This document shows, one piece after another, positions 7,283-13,428 of a stretch of DNA of 15,308 nucleotides. Made by a program: the position numbers and the translations under genes. Position 1 is the first letter of the stretch. Each line of letters opens with the position of its first letter. Origin of the DNA: Actinomycetota bacterium (GTDB lineage: Bacteria > Actinomycetota > Thermoleophilia > Solirubrobacterales > 70-9); contig VAYL01000130.1 of assembly GCA_005884305.1 (NCBI GenBank), positions 2,134 to 17,441 on the forward strand, in the 5' to 3' direction. The notes beneath the pieces are model-generated. The model had not been told where the DNA came from. It saw only the letters and a program-made list of their open reading frames with translations, and made no database searches.

Positions 7283-7288
7283 AGAATA
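7283..7288 (-). promoter_or_regulatory. Candidate -10 box (TATTCT) for the leaderless biotinyl carrier gene
   Basis: TATTCT on the minus strand is followed by exactly 8 nt and then the ATG at 7274. The divergent glycosyltransferase frame opens at 7295, leaving only 20 nt between the two starts, so a leaderless transcript would suit the cramped space. Confidence 0.45.
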
Positions 7289-7294
7289 TCCGCC

Positions 7295-7990
7295 TTGCCC
7301 GCGGAGGGAACAGGCGCGGTCGTGATCCTCGTCGCCGCGAGAGACGAGGCCGCGCGCATTGCCGCGACCATCGAGGCTCTCAAGGAGGCGCTCGGAGGTG
7401 CGAAGATCGTCGTCGCCGACGACGGATCGCGCGACGGCACCTCGGACCTCGCGCTCGAGCATGGGGCGGAGGTCGTCAGCCGCAGGCGAACGCACGGCAA
7501 GGGCGGGAGCATGTCCGCCGCGGCCGCGACCGTGGAGCCGCTCACCGAGCTGGGCGACTCGCCGATCTTCGTGCTCTGCGACGGCGACCTCGGGGAATCG
7601 GCGCGCGAACTTGCGGACCTGGTGCGAGTGGTGCGGGCCAGGGAATGCGATCTCGCCGTTGGTGCCTTCTCCCGGCGCGTGGGCGGGGGTTTCGGCATCG
7701 CCCTGCGCTTCTCGAGGTGGGCGATCGAGCGCCGAAGCGGCTATCGCGCCGGTGCCGCGCTCTCGGGCCAGCGGGCGATGCGGGCGGAGGTCCTGCGCGT
7801 GGTGCTGCCCTTCGCGCCCGGTTACGGGATGGAGACCGGCATGACGATCGACGCGGTGCGGGCGGGCTTCTCCGTCCGTGAGATCGAGCTGGACCTCGAG
7901 CACCGCGCAACGGGCCGGACGCTCAACGGCTTCGCTCACCGCGCGCGGCAGCTCGTCGACATCGCGCGGGCCTGGTGGGCCCGAAGGTAG
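7295..7990 (+). CDS. Glycosyltransferase family 2 (GT-A fold)
   Basis: A 231-aa single-domain GT-A enzyme, probably cytosolic or peripheral to the membrane. It shows the nucleotide-binding strand VVILVAARDEAARI (9-22), ADDGSRDGT (41-49), HGKGGSM (67-73), and the metal-binding DxD in LCDGDLGE (94-101, D96 and D98). Later come SGQRAMRAEVL and GYGMETGMTID, which resembles the acidic acceptor motif of polyprenol-phosphate and glucosyl-3-phosphoglycerate type transferases. No transmembrane segment is seen. Donor and acceptor cannot be told from sequence. The start is uncertain: TTG at 7295 gives a fuller first strand, while GTG at 7322 has GGAGGG 13 nt upstream and leaves more room for the divergent promoter. 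It is followed after 9 nt by glpK. Confidence 0.86.
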   Translation: MPAEGTGAVVILVAARDEAARIAATIEALKEALGGAKIVVADDGSRDGTSDLALEHGAEVVSRRRTHGKGGSMSAAAATVEPLTELGDSPIFVLCDGDLGESARELADLVRVVRARECDLAVGAFSRRVGGGFGIALRFSRWAIERRSGYRAGAALSGQRAMRAEVLRVVLPFAPGYGMETGMTIDAVRAGFSVREIELDLEHRATGRTLNGFAHRARQLVDIARAWWARR

Positions 7991-7993
7991 GTT
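7988..7993 (+). promoter_or_regulatory. Candidate -10 box (TAGGTT) for leaderless glpK
   Basis: TAGGTT overlaps the glycosyltransferase stop codon (its first three bases are the TAG) and ends 6 nt before the glpK GTG. Because the stop codon supplies half the match, this is the weakest of the TANNNT boxes listed. Confidence 0.25.
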
Positions 7994-7999
7994 GCCGGG

Positions 8000-9454
8000 G
8001 TGATCCTCGCCATCGACCAGGGGACGACGGGCACGAAATGCCTGGTCTTCGACCGTGAGGGCCGGATCGCGGGGCGGGCGTACTCGGAGTTCGAGCAGTA
8101 TTTCCCGCGCCCGGGATGGGTCGAGCACGACGCCGGCGAGATCTGGGAGGTGACCCGATCGGTGGCGGCCCAGGCGCTTGCCGACGCCGGCATCGAGGGA
8201 TCCGATCTCGACGGCATCGGCATCACCAATCAGCGCGAGACGATCGTCGCGTGGGATCCGAACACCGGTGAGCCGGTGCACCATGCCCTGGTCTGGCAGG
8301 ACCGGCGCACGTCGGCTCGCTGCGACGAGCTGCGCGAGGCCGGGCACGAGGAGCTGGTGCGGGAGCGAACCGGCCTCGTGATCGACCCGTATTTCTCCGG
8401 CACGAAGATCGAGTGGCTGCTGCAGAACGTCGACGCGGCGCGAGAAGCGGTGTTCGGCACGATCGACTCGTGGCTCGTCTTCAAACTCACCGGCCGACAC
8501 GTCACCGATTACACGAACGCCTCCCGGACGATGCTGTTCGACATCCGGAGCCTTGGCTGGGACGAGGAGCTGTGCGAGCTCCTGAGCGTCGACCCGAAGA
8601 CGCTGCCGGAGCCGCTGCCATCGGCGCAGGTCTACGGGAGGACCAGCGAGCTCGGCGGCGAGGTCCCGGTCGCCGGAATCGCCGGAGACCAGCAGGCCGC
8701 CCTGTTCGGACAGGCGTGCACGCGACCTGGCCTGGCGAAGAACACCTACGGAACGGGCAGCTTCGTGCTCCTGAACAACGGGCACGAGGTGCCGGAGCCG
8801 GGGGAGGGGATCCTCACCACCGTCGCTGCGAGCCAGAGCGAGAAGACGGACTATGCGCTGGAAGCCTCGGTCTTCGTCACGGGCGCGGCGGTGCAGTGGC
8901 TTCGCGACGGTCTTGGGATCATCGAAGCGGCGGCCGATACGGAGGAGCTGGCGGCGTCGCTCAATGGCAATGACGGCGTGTACTTCGTGCCCGCGCTGAC
9001 CGGGCTGGGATCTCCCCACTGGGATCCCTACGCGCGCGGAACGATGGTCGGGCTCACAAGGGGAACCCGGCGTGCGCACCTCGCGCGGGCGGCCTTGGAG
9101 GCGATCGCCTACGAGACCGTCGACGCCGTGAGAGCGCAGGAGGAGGTGGCCGGCAAGGCGCTCGAGGAGCTCAAGGCCGACGGCGGCGCTGTGACCAACG
9201 GCTGGCTCATGCAGTTCCAGGCGGACGTCCTTGGTGCGCCGGTAGTGGTGCCGGAGATCACCGAGACCACGGCGGTCGGCGCGGCCTACCTGGCCGGGAT
9301 CGCGACGGGGATCTGGAATGTCGAGCAGGTCGAGGCGATGTGGCGCGAGGCGGCCCGGTACGAGCCGCAAATGGGGGCCGATCAGCGCGAGCAGTTGCTC
9401 GCCCAATGGCGCCGAGCCGTCGAGCGCTCCAGGGGCTGGGCGATGCCTGAATAG
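8000..9454 (+). CDS. glpK: Glycerol kinase (GlpK)
   Basis: FGGY-family kinase that phosphorylates glycerol to sn-glycerol-3-phosphate with ATP. The 484-aa product is near full family length (E. coli 502). It begins at once with the phosphate-binding AIDQGTTGTK (4-13). Then follow ITNQRETIVAWD (75-86), VWQDRRT (98-104), YFSGTKIEWLL (131-141), SRTMLFDIRSLGW, GIAGDQQAALFGQ with the catalytic base D230, KNTYGTGSF, GLGSPHWDPYARG, and the DGGAVTNGWLMQFQAD signature. The GTG start leaves no spare N-terminal residue before the first strand, so it is well fixed. It follows the GT2 gene by 9 nt and precedes a PlsC-type gene by 79 nt, so its product could serve phospholipid synthesis as well as catabolism. 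No GlpF or GlpD gene is seen here. Confidence 0.97.
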   Translation: MILAIDQGTTGTKCLVFDREGRIAGRAYSEFEQYFPRPGWVEHDAGEIWEVTRSVAAQALADAGIEGSDLDGIGITNQRETIVAWDPNTGEPVHHALVWQDRRTSARCDELREAGHEELVRERTGLVIDPYFSGTKIEWLLQNVDAAREAVFGTIDSWLVFKLTGRHVTDYTNASRTMLFDIRSLGWDEELCELLSVDPKTLPEPLPSAQVYGRTSELGGEVPVAGIAGDQQAALFGQACTRPGLAKNTYGTGSFVLLNNGHEVPEPGEGILTTVAASQSEKTDYALEASVFVTGAAVQWLRDGLGIIEAAADTEELAASLNGNDGVYFVPALTGLGSPHWDPYARGTMVGLTRGTRRAHLARAALEAIAYETVDAVRAQEEVAGKALEELKADGGAVTNGWLMQFQADVLGAPVVVPEITETTAVGAAYLAGIATGIWNVEQVEAMWREAARYEPQMGADQREQLLAQWRRAVERSRGWAMPE

Positions 9455-9533
9455 GCGCGGGCGAGAGCCCGTAACCGGCGCGCGCCCCCGGGGTTAGGAA
9501 CGTTGAGTCGGCACGCGCGCTGGCCACTTTTTC

Positions 9534-10316
9534 ATGCCCGACATCAAGCCACAGGTCTACAAGGATCCTCGTCCCGCGGAGTTCTTCGACCGCTACCACG
9601 AGCGCTCCCGAACGCGCGAGCCGGACTGGGTCTATGACCTCGCCCGCATCGTCCTCACGCCGCCGTGCCTGCTGATCTACCGGCTGCGCGCGATCGGGGC
9701 GGAGAACGTCCCGCGGACTGGTCCCGTGATCCTGGCGCCGAACCACTTCAGCCAGTGGGACCACTTCTTCGCCGGGGTCTTTCTGCGGCGGAAGGTGCGC
9801 TTCATGGCGAAGTCCCAGCTCTTCACGAACCCCGTGATCAAATGGATCTTCTACCACGGCGGTGCCTTCCCGATACGGCGCGGGTATCAGGACGAGGAGG
9901 CCTTCAAGACCGCGTTCACGATCCTCGACCGCGGCGGCTGCATGCTCATGTATCCCGAGGGCGGCCGGTCGCGAACCGGGGGCATCCGCGAGCCGCGTCC
10001 CGGCGTGGGTCGCATCGCTCTGCAGTCCGGTGTCCCGGTCATCCCGGTGGCGATCCACGGCTCCCTCGCCGTCCGCAAGTGGCGCAAGCTCCGCTTTCCG
10101 AAGGTCACCGTCCAGTACGGGGAGCCGATGACCTTCGACGTCGCGGCCGAGCCAACGCGCGAGCAGCAGCTCGAAGTCGCCACACAGATCTTCGCGCGCG
10201 TCCGCGAGATGTACGACCGGCTGGACGCCCACGGCCGCCGCGGCGTGATCAAGGCGCTGAAGGAGGGCATCGAGAGCCGCACGGAGCAAAAGCTCCCGGC
10301 GGAGCAGCACCGGTAG
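9534..10316 (+). CDS. 1-acyl-sn-glycerol-3-phosphate acyltransferase-like protein (PlsC family)
   Basis: Lysophospholipid acyltransferase-type protein of 260 aa. The catalytic HX4D box is NHFSQWD (H71 and D76), followed by FMAKSQLF (90-97), the acceptor motif FPIRRG (112-117), and YPEGGRSRTGG (140-150), the family's EGTRS block. VPVIPVAIHGS is the usual fourth block. The family moves an acyl chain to the sn-2 position of lysophosphatidic acid at the membrane. The stretch VYDLARIVLTPPCLLIYRL (33-51) is amphipathic to hydrophobic and could dock to the bilayer. It sits downstream of glpK on the same strand. The 79-nt gap before it (9455-9533) shows no convincing Shine-Dalgarno, promoter or hairpin, so readthrough from glpK is likely. 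The exact acceptor lipid is not determined. Confidence 0.9.
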   Translation: MPDIKPQVYKDPRPAEFFDRYHERSRTREPDWVYDLARIVLTPPCLLIYRLRAIGAENVPRTGPVILAPNHFSQWDHFFAGVFLRRKVRFMAKSQLFTNPVIKWIFYHGGAFPIRRGYQDEEAFKTAFTILDRGGCMLMYPEGGRSRTGGIREPRPGVGRIALQSGVPVIPVAIHGSLAVRKWRKLRFPKVTVQYGEPMTFDVAAEPTREQQLEVATQIFARVREMYDRLDAHGRRGVIKALKEGIESRTEQKLPAEQHR

Positions 10317-10361
10317 CCGTGCCGGTTGAGCCCGGGACCCGTGGTTGGCTCAGGCGTGGGA

Positions 10362-10470
10362 GAGGCGAGTAGGGGAGGGTCGAGGCCGGGTCAAGTCAAT
10401 CTTGTCCCGGAAAGCGGGCATAGATTGACTTGACCCGCACCTATCGCTTTCCGCCTCCCCTCGCTGCCTC
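10362..10470. repeat. Nested palindromic element in the convergent plsC/MBL gap (REP- or MITE-like, possible terminator)
   Basis: The core is a perfect 16-bp inverted repeat: CGGGTCAAGTCAATCT (10387-10402) and its exact complement (10422-10437). The 19-nt centre can continue the stem with TG/CA and CCCG/CGGG pairs around a GAAAG loop. Outside it lies an imperfect inverted repeat, GAGGCGAGTAGGGGAGG (10362-10378) against 10454-10470, matching at 13 of 17 positions. There is no T-run, so it is not a classical intrinsic terminator, but it sits between the 3' ends of two convergent genes where it could stop transcription both ways. The element accounts for most of the 160-nt gap (10317-10476). I see nothing else there apart from a weak GAGCC/GGCTC repeat near 10330-10350. 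Confidence 0.75.
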
Positions 10471-10476
10471 GTCTGC

Positions 10477-11385
10477 TTATTCGTACCGCGCCTGAAGCTC
10501 CGACCACTGCTGCGGATCGTGGCCCGCGACGATCACCGCCTGGGGGTACTGGCGGTGAAAGAGCTGGAGCTCCTGGAGTGACCGGCGCCAGAGGTGTGGG
10601 TCCTGCGGCCGCGGCTGCTTGGGGCCGCCCTCGAGCTGGTTGACCGTGTAGACCGCGTCGCCCGCGATAACGAAGTCGCGATCGCGCAGGCGCAGGATCA
10701 CGCACATGTGTCCCCGGGTGTGGCCCGGCGTGAACGCAAGGCGGACGCTTCCGTCGCCGAACAGGTCGAAGGTCCGGCCGAAGGTTGAGTAGGACTCGAC
10801 AACCGCGTGGTTGAAGTCGATCAGCCGGTAGTCGAAGGCGAAGTCGTAGTGCTCGGGCCGGTAGCCGCGAAGGAGGGGTCGCGAGCCGGTGGTGGCCGCC
10901 TGCCACTCGGCGTCGCTCAGGATGAATGTCGATGACGGGAAGCCAGAGATGCCGGACGCGTGGTCCATGTGGAGGTGGGTCATGACGATCAAGCGGATCG
11001 ACTTCGGATCCGCGTCATGAGCGCGAAGCTGCGCCAGCAGGTCGTTCCCGGACTCGACCCTTGGCTGAGCCGCCCGGGCGGCGATGCGCCCGAAGTTCTC
11101 GCTCGGCTTGGCGGCGATTGAGGGGTGCAGGCTCGTGTCGACCAGGACCTGGCCAGCCGTGGGATGCGTGATCAGGAACGCCGGGCAAGGGACCCACAGC
11201 CACTTGGAGCGGGGGGTGAGGAGTCCGGTCGCCTTCAGGCCCTCGAGCGGCCCGCCCGGCGCCTCCATGGCCTCGAGCGGCCAGCGCACCTCGCCACCGG
11301 ACAGCGGCTCCACGGCGACGGTCGCCTTTGGATCGCCTCCAGGGAGCGGCTCGTGCAGCCACTTCGGTTCGGCATGGACCTTCAT
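10477..11385 (-). CDS. Metallo-beta-lactamase-fold hydrolase, lactonase-like
   Basis: MBL-fold protein of 302 aa. The dinuclear zinc site looks complete: THLHMDH (H137, H139, D141, H142), PGHTRGH (H222), GDAVY (D243) and AGHDP (H289). The fold's first strands are VPCPAFLITH and VLVDTSLHPS. The spacing resembles N-acyl-homoserine lactone lactonases of the AttM/AiiB type, but many MBL proteins of this subgroup act on other esters or lactones, so no substrate can be named. No signal peptide is seen, so it is cytosolic. The first 65 residues before the fold are less typical. It converges on the plsC gene and diverges from the SDR at 11503. There is no close Shine-Dalgarno; a TACGCT box 8 nt before the ATG suggests a leaderless transcript. 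Confidence 0.9.
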   Translation of the reverse strand: MKVHAEPKWLHEPLPGGDPKATVAVEPLSGGEVRWPLEAMEAPGGPLEGLKATGLLTPRSKWLWVPCPAFLITHPTAGQVLVDTSLHPSIAAKPSENFGRIAARAAQPRVESGNDLLAQLRAHDADPKSIRLIVMTHLHMDHASGISGFPSSTFILSDAEWQAATTGSRPLLRGYRPEHYDFAFDYRLIDFNHAVVESYSTFGRTFDLFGDGSVRLAFTPGHTRGHMCVILRLRDRDFVIAGDAVYTVNQLEGGPKQPRPQDPHLWRRSLQELQLFHRQYPQAVIVAGHDPQQWSELQARYE

Positions 11386-11393
11386 CGCGGGTC

Positions 11394-11399
11394 AGCGTA
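11394..11399 (-). promoter_or_regulatory. Candidate -10 box (TACGCT) for the leaderless MBL gene
   Basis: TACGCT on the minus strand is followed by 8 nt and the ATG at 11385. This is the same spacing as at bioA and the biotinyl carrier gene. No clear -35 is present. Confidence 0.4.
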
Positions 11400-11417
11400 C
11401 CTCGGCACTCCTCCCAA

Positions 11418-11423
11418 TAAGCT
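11418..11423 (+). promoter_or_regulatory. Candidate -10 box (TAAGCT) ahead of the SDR leader
   Basis: TAAGCT ends exactly 8 nt before a GTG at 11432 that opens a 21-codon frame reaching almost to the SDR start. It is the only TANNNT match I see on the plus strand in the 117-nt divergent gap (11386-11502), so it is the best promoter candidate for the SDR as well. Confidence 0.35.
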
Positions 11424-11431
11424 CACGCCGC

Positions 11432-11497
11432 GTGCCCGGGCAACAGATCACCAGAAACAGCACCAGCCAGTTTCGGGGGCTGAAGCTCCCTCATTGA
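11432..11497 (+). CDS. Possible 21-residue leader peptide upstream of the PECR-like SDR
   Basis: A GTG-started frame of 21 codons (begins MPGQQITRNST, ends LKLPH) closes with TGA at 11495-11497, 5 nt before the SDR ATG. It has no Shine-Dalgarno but a TANNNT box 8 nt upstream, as for a leaderless message. If translated, terminating ribosomes could reinitiate at the SDR, which itself lacks a Shine-Dalgarno. The peptide has no run of one amino acid and matches no family I know. It may be a chance frame. Confidence 0.25.
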   Translation: MPGQQITRNSTSQFRGLKLPH

Positions 11498-11502
11498 CAC
11501 CT

Positions 11503-12354
11503 ATGCAGATCTTTCGCGAGGGCCTGTTAGAGGGCCAGGTCTGCGTCGTCTCGGGCGCCGGAACTGGGCTCGGCCGGGCGATCGCGCTCGAGTTGGCGTC
11601 GCTTGGCGCCACGGTCATCGGGTGTGGGCGCCGGCCTGAGCCGATCTCTGAGACCGTCGAGATGATCCGTGAAGTCGGCGGGATCGCTGAGTCAGAGGCG
11701 ATGGACATCCGTGACGCCGAGGCGGTGGACGCGTTCTTCGACGGGGTGCTCGAGCGCCGTGGCCGGGTCGATGTGCTCGTGAACAACGCCGGCGGTCAGT
11801 TCATGAGCCCGGCCGAGACGGTCACGCCCAAGGGCTTTCGCACCGTGATCGAGCTGAACGTCCAGGGCACCTGGCAGATGACTCACGCCGCAGCGACGAA
11901 GGCGTTCATCCCTCAGCGATCCGGCAAGGTCGTGAGCGTCACGCTCTCGCCGCACCAGGGGATGCCTGGAATGGCTCACTCCGGCGCGGCCCGCGCCGCC
12001 GTCGAGAACATGATGCGGACACTCTCGATCGAGTGGGCGCGCTTCAACATCAAGCTCTGTGCGGTGGCGGCGGGCCAGTTCGACACCGAGGTGATCCGCA
12101 CGAAGTACCCGCCGCAGGTGAGCGAGAACGTTGCGCACACGATTCCCCTCCAGCGAATGGGCACGCCGGAAGAGATGGCGTGGATGATCGCCTACCTGGC
12201 CTCGCCGGCGGGCGACTTCCTCTCGGGCTGCGTGATCACGATCGACGGCGCCCGCGACAACTGGTTCGGCCCGTGGCCGCCGCCGGGCGCCACGGGCGAG
12301 TCGGGCGAACCGCTCGCGGAGGAGCGCCGCTCGCGCGACCCCGAGCAGCCGTAA
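11503..12354 (+). CDS. Short-chain dehydrogenase/reductase, trans-2-enoyl-CoA reductase (PECR)-like
   Basis: Classical-length SDR of 283 aa with the nucleotide-binding SGAGTGLGRA (17-26), CGRRPE (41-46, suggesting NADPH preference), NNAGGQF (94-100) and ELNVQGTW (117-124). From memory, human peroxisomal trans-2-enoyl-CoA reductase shares NNxGGQFxSPAE and the HSGAARAxVxNL segment. Here the latter reads HSGAARAAVENM (159-170). The usual YxxxK pair is not present; by alignment it would be Ser160 and Arg164. It probably reduces an acyl-CoA double bond or a related substrate with NADPH. A 2,4-dienoyl-CoA reductase is the main alternative. The C-terminal 30 residues are a charged, proline- and glycine-rich tail. 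The ATG has no Shine-Dalgarno. The gene ends directly against a strong hairpin. Confidence 0.87.
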   Translation: MQIFREGLLEGQVCVVSGAGTGLGRAIALELASLGATVIGCGRRPEPISETVEMIREVGGIAESEAMDIRDAEAVDAFFDGVLERRGRVDVLVNNAGGQFMSPAETVTPKGFRTVIELNVQGTWQMTHAAATKAFIPQRSGKVVSVTLSPHQGMPGMAHSGAARAAVENMMRTLSIEWARFNIKLCAVAAGQFDTEVIRTKYPPQVSENVAHTIPLQRMGTPEEMAWMIAYLASPAGDFLSGCVITIDGARDNWFGPWPPPGATGESGEPLAEERRSRDPEQP

Positions 12355-12393
12355 TTGTCGGATTTATCGCCTATATCGCGATAAATCCGACAA
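12355..12393. terminator. Perfect 16-bp hairpin between convergent SDR genes (bidirectional terminator or REP-like element)
   Basis: TTGTCGGATTTATCGC (12355-12370), a 7-nt loop CTATATC, then the exact complement (12378-12393). It starts on the first base after the TAA stop of the upstream SDR and leaves 13 nt to the stop of the convergent SDR, filling nearly the whole 52-nt gap. The arms are far richer in A+T than the flanking genes. There is no T-run on either strand, so termination by the intrinsic mechanism is not certain. Confidence 0.7.
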
Positions 12394-12406
12394 CCGCGAG
12401 GTGGGG

Positions 12407-13234
12407 CTACGTGGTCATGCCCCCGAACTGGCCACCCGTCACGTTGAGAATCTGGCCGTGGACGTAGTTCGCCAGGGGTGACGCCAGGAACAGCACTGGG
12501 CCGGCCGCCTCCTCGGGCTGAGCCGGGCGGCCCAGCGGGATGATCATCGAGGCCATCGCGCGCTGCTGCTCGGGGATCCCGAGCTCGATCTTCTCGCCCT
12601 CGCGCTCGATCGAGCCGGCTTCCTCCTTCGCTGCCGTCAAGCGTGTCTCGACGAAGCCGAACGCCACGGCGTTCACGTTCACCTTGAACTGACCCCACTC
12701 CTTGGCGATGGTCTTGGTGAGCCCAGTTACGCCGGCCTTGGCCGCGGAGTAGTTGGCCTGGCCGGCGTTGCCCATCGTGCCGGAGATCGAGGTGATGTTC
12801 ACGATCTTGCGGAATACCTCCCGCCCCTCGCCCGCCTCGGTCTTCGCGGCCTCGCGCCAGTGCGGCGCGAGGGCGCGGATGACCCGGAATGGGACGACGG
12901 TGTGGATGTCGATCATCGCCTGGAATTGCTCGTCGCTCATCTTGTGGACGACGCCGTCCCACGTGTAGCCGGCGTTGTTGACGACGATGTCGACCTGACC
13001 GAAGGCCTCGTTCGCCTTCGCGACGAGCTCGTCCGGTACGCCCGGCTTCGTCAGGTCCCCCGCGAACACGGCCGTCTCGCCCTCGATCTCGCCGGCGGCC
13101 CGCTCGGCCACGTCGCCGTCGATGTCGTTGATCAGGACCTTCGCCCCCTCGCTGATGAAGCGCTCGGCCGTGGCGCGGCCGATCCCCCGGGCAGACCCGG
13201 TGATGATCGCCGCCTTGCCGTCAAGTAGTCCCAA
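12407..13234 (-). CDS. FabG-like short-chain dehydrogenase/reductase
   Basis: SDR of 275 aa, most like 3-oxoacyl-ACP or 3-hydroxyacyl-CoA oxidoreductases. Motifs are IITGSARGIG (10-19), VNNAGYTWDG (85-94) and the catalytic NITSISGTMGNAGQANYSAAK with S149, Y162 and K166. The Asn of the SDR tetrad is His here (H111, in MIDIHTVVPF), as also seen in MFE-2-type 3-hydroxyacyl-CoA dehydrogenases. A 12-15 residue insertion (about 127-142) separates helix and strand. The TTG start is set by AGGAG 7 nt upstream; the previous residues of the frame do not fit the SDR N-terminus. It converges on the PECR-like SDR across a hairpin and diverges from the beta-propeller gene. Substrate chain length and carrier (ACP or CoA) are not determined. 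Confidence 0.9.
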   Translation of the reverse strand: MGLLDGKAAIITGSARGIGRATAERFISEGAKVLINDIDGDVAERAAGEIEGETAVFAGDLTKPGVPDELVAKANEAFGQVDIVVNNAGYTWDGVVHKMSDEQFQAMIDIHTVVPFRVIRALAPHWREAAKTEAGEGREVFRKIVNITSISGTMGNAGQANYSAAKAGVTGLTKTIAKEWGQFKVNVNAVAFGFVETRLTAAKEEAGSIEREGEKIELGIPEQQRAMASMIIPLGRPAQPEEAAGPVLFLASPLANYVHGQILNVTGGQFGGMTT

Positions 13235-13241
13235 TTTCGAT

Positions 13242-13246
13242 CTCCT
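13242..13246 (-). promoter_or_regulatory. Shine-Dalgarno (AGGAG) supporting a TTG start
   Basis: AGGAG on the minus strand lies 7 nt before TTG at 13234. No ATG or GTG at a sensible position competes, so the SDR probably uses TTG. A TACGGT box about 40 nt upstream of the start is a possible -10. Confidence 0.6.
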
Positions 13247-13338
13247 GTCTCGTGGTTTTCAGGGGCGGAACCGTATCCGAGCGAGGGTGAACGGAATCGG
13301 CGCACGCGAAGGAATCGGGGCGTAGGGTGCACGCGGGT

Positions 13339-13358
13339 TCGGCCGCTCCGACGGCCGA
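13339..13358. repeat. Small inverted repeat in the divergent SDR/propeller gap
   Basis: TCGGCCG (13339-13345) and CGGCCGA (13352-13358) form a 7-bp stem with a 6-nt loop, about 70 nt before the propeller gene. It could be an operator or chance in GC-rich DNA. The rest of the 194-nt gap (13235-13428) shows the two Shine-Dalgarno sites and no clear plus-strand promoter. Confidence 0.25.
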
Positions 13359-13428
13359 CGAGGGTGTGGAAAAGTTGATTTCCGCGCCCGCCGCGACGGA
13401 TCGCGTCGGTCGCGGTGAAGGAGGAGGC

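Noticed and set aside
7169..9406. A 745-codon open frame on the minus strand opposite glpK and the glycosyltransferase.
   Set aside because: It is antisense to two clear enzymes with intact motifs, is dominated by Arg, Asp, His and Val as expected of a shadow frame in GC-rich DNA, and also overlaps the biotinyl carrier gene.
9503..9531. TTGAGT and ACTTTT with 17-nt spacing before the plsC-family gene.
   Set aside because: The -10 match is poor and lies only 2 nt before the start codon, which leaves no room for the message to include the ATG.
11494..11499. A perfect TTGACA hexamer just before the SDR ATG.
   Set aside because: The -10 position would lie inside the coding region and shows no TANNNT match, so it would start transcription after the ATG.
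13327..13428. In-frame N-terminal extension of the propeller protein from GTG 13327.
   Set aside because: It would place 34 residues ahead of a well-formed signal peptide and ignores the strong Shine-Dalgarno before the ATG at 13429.
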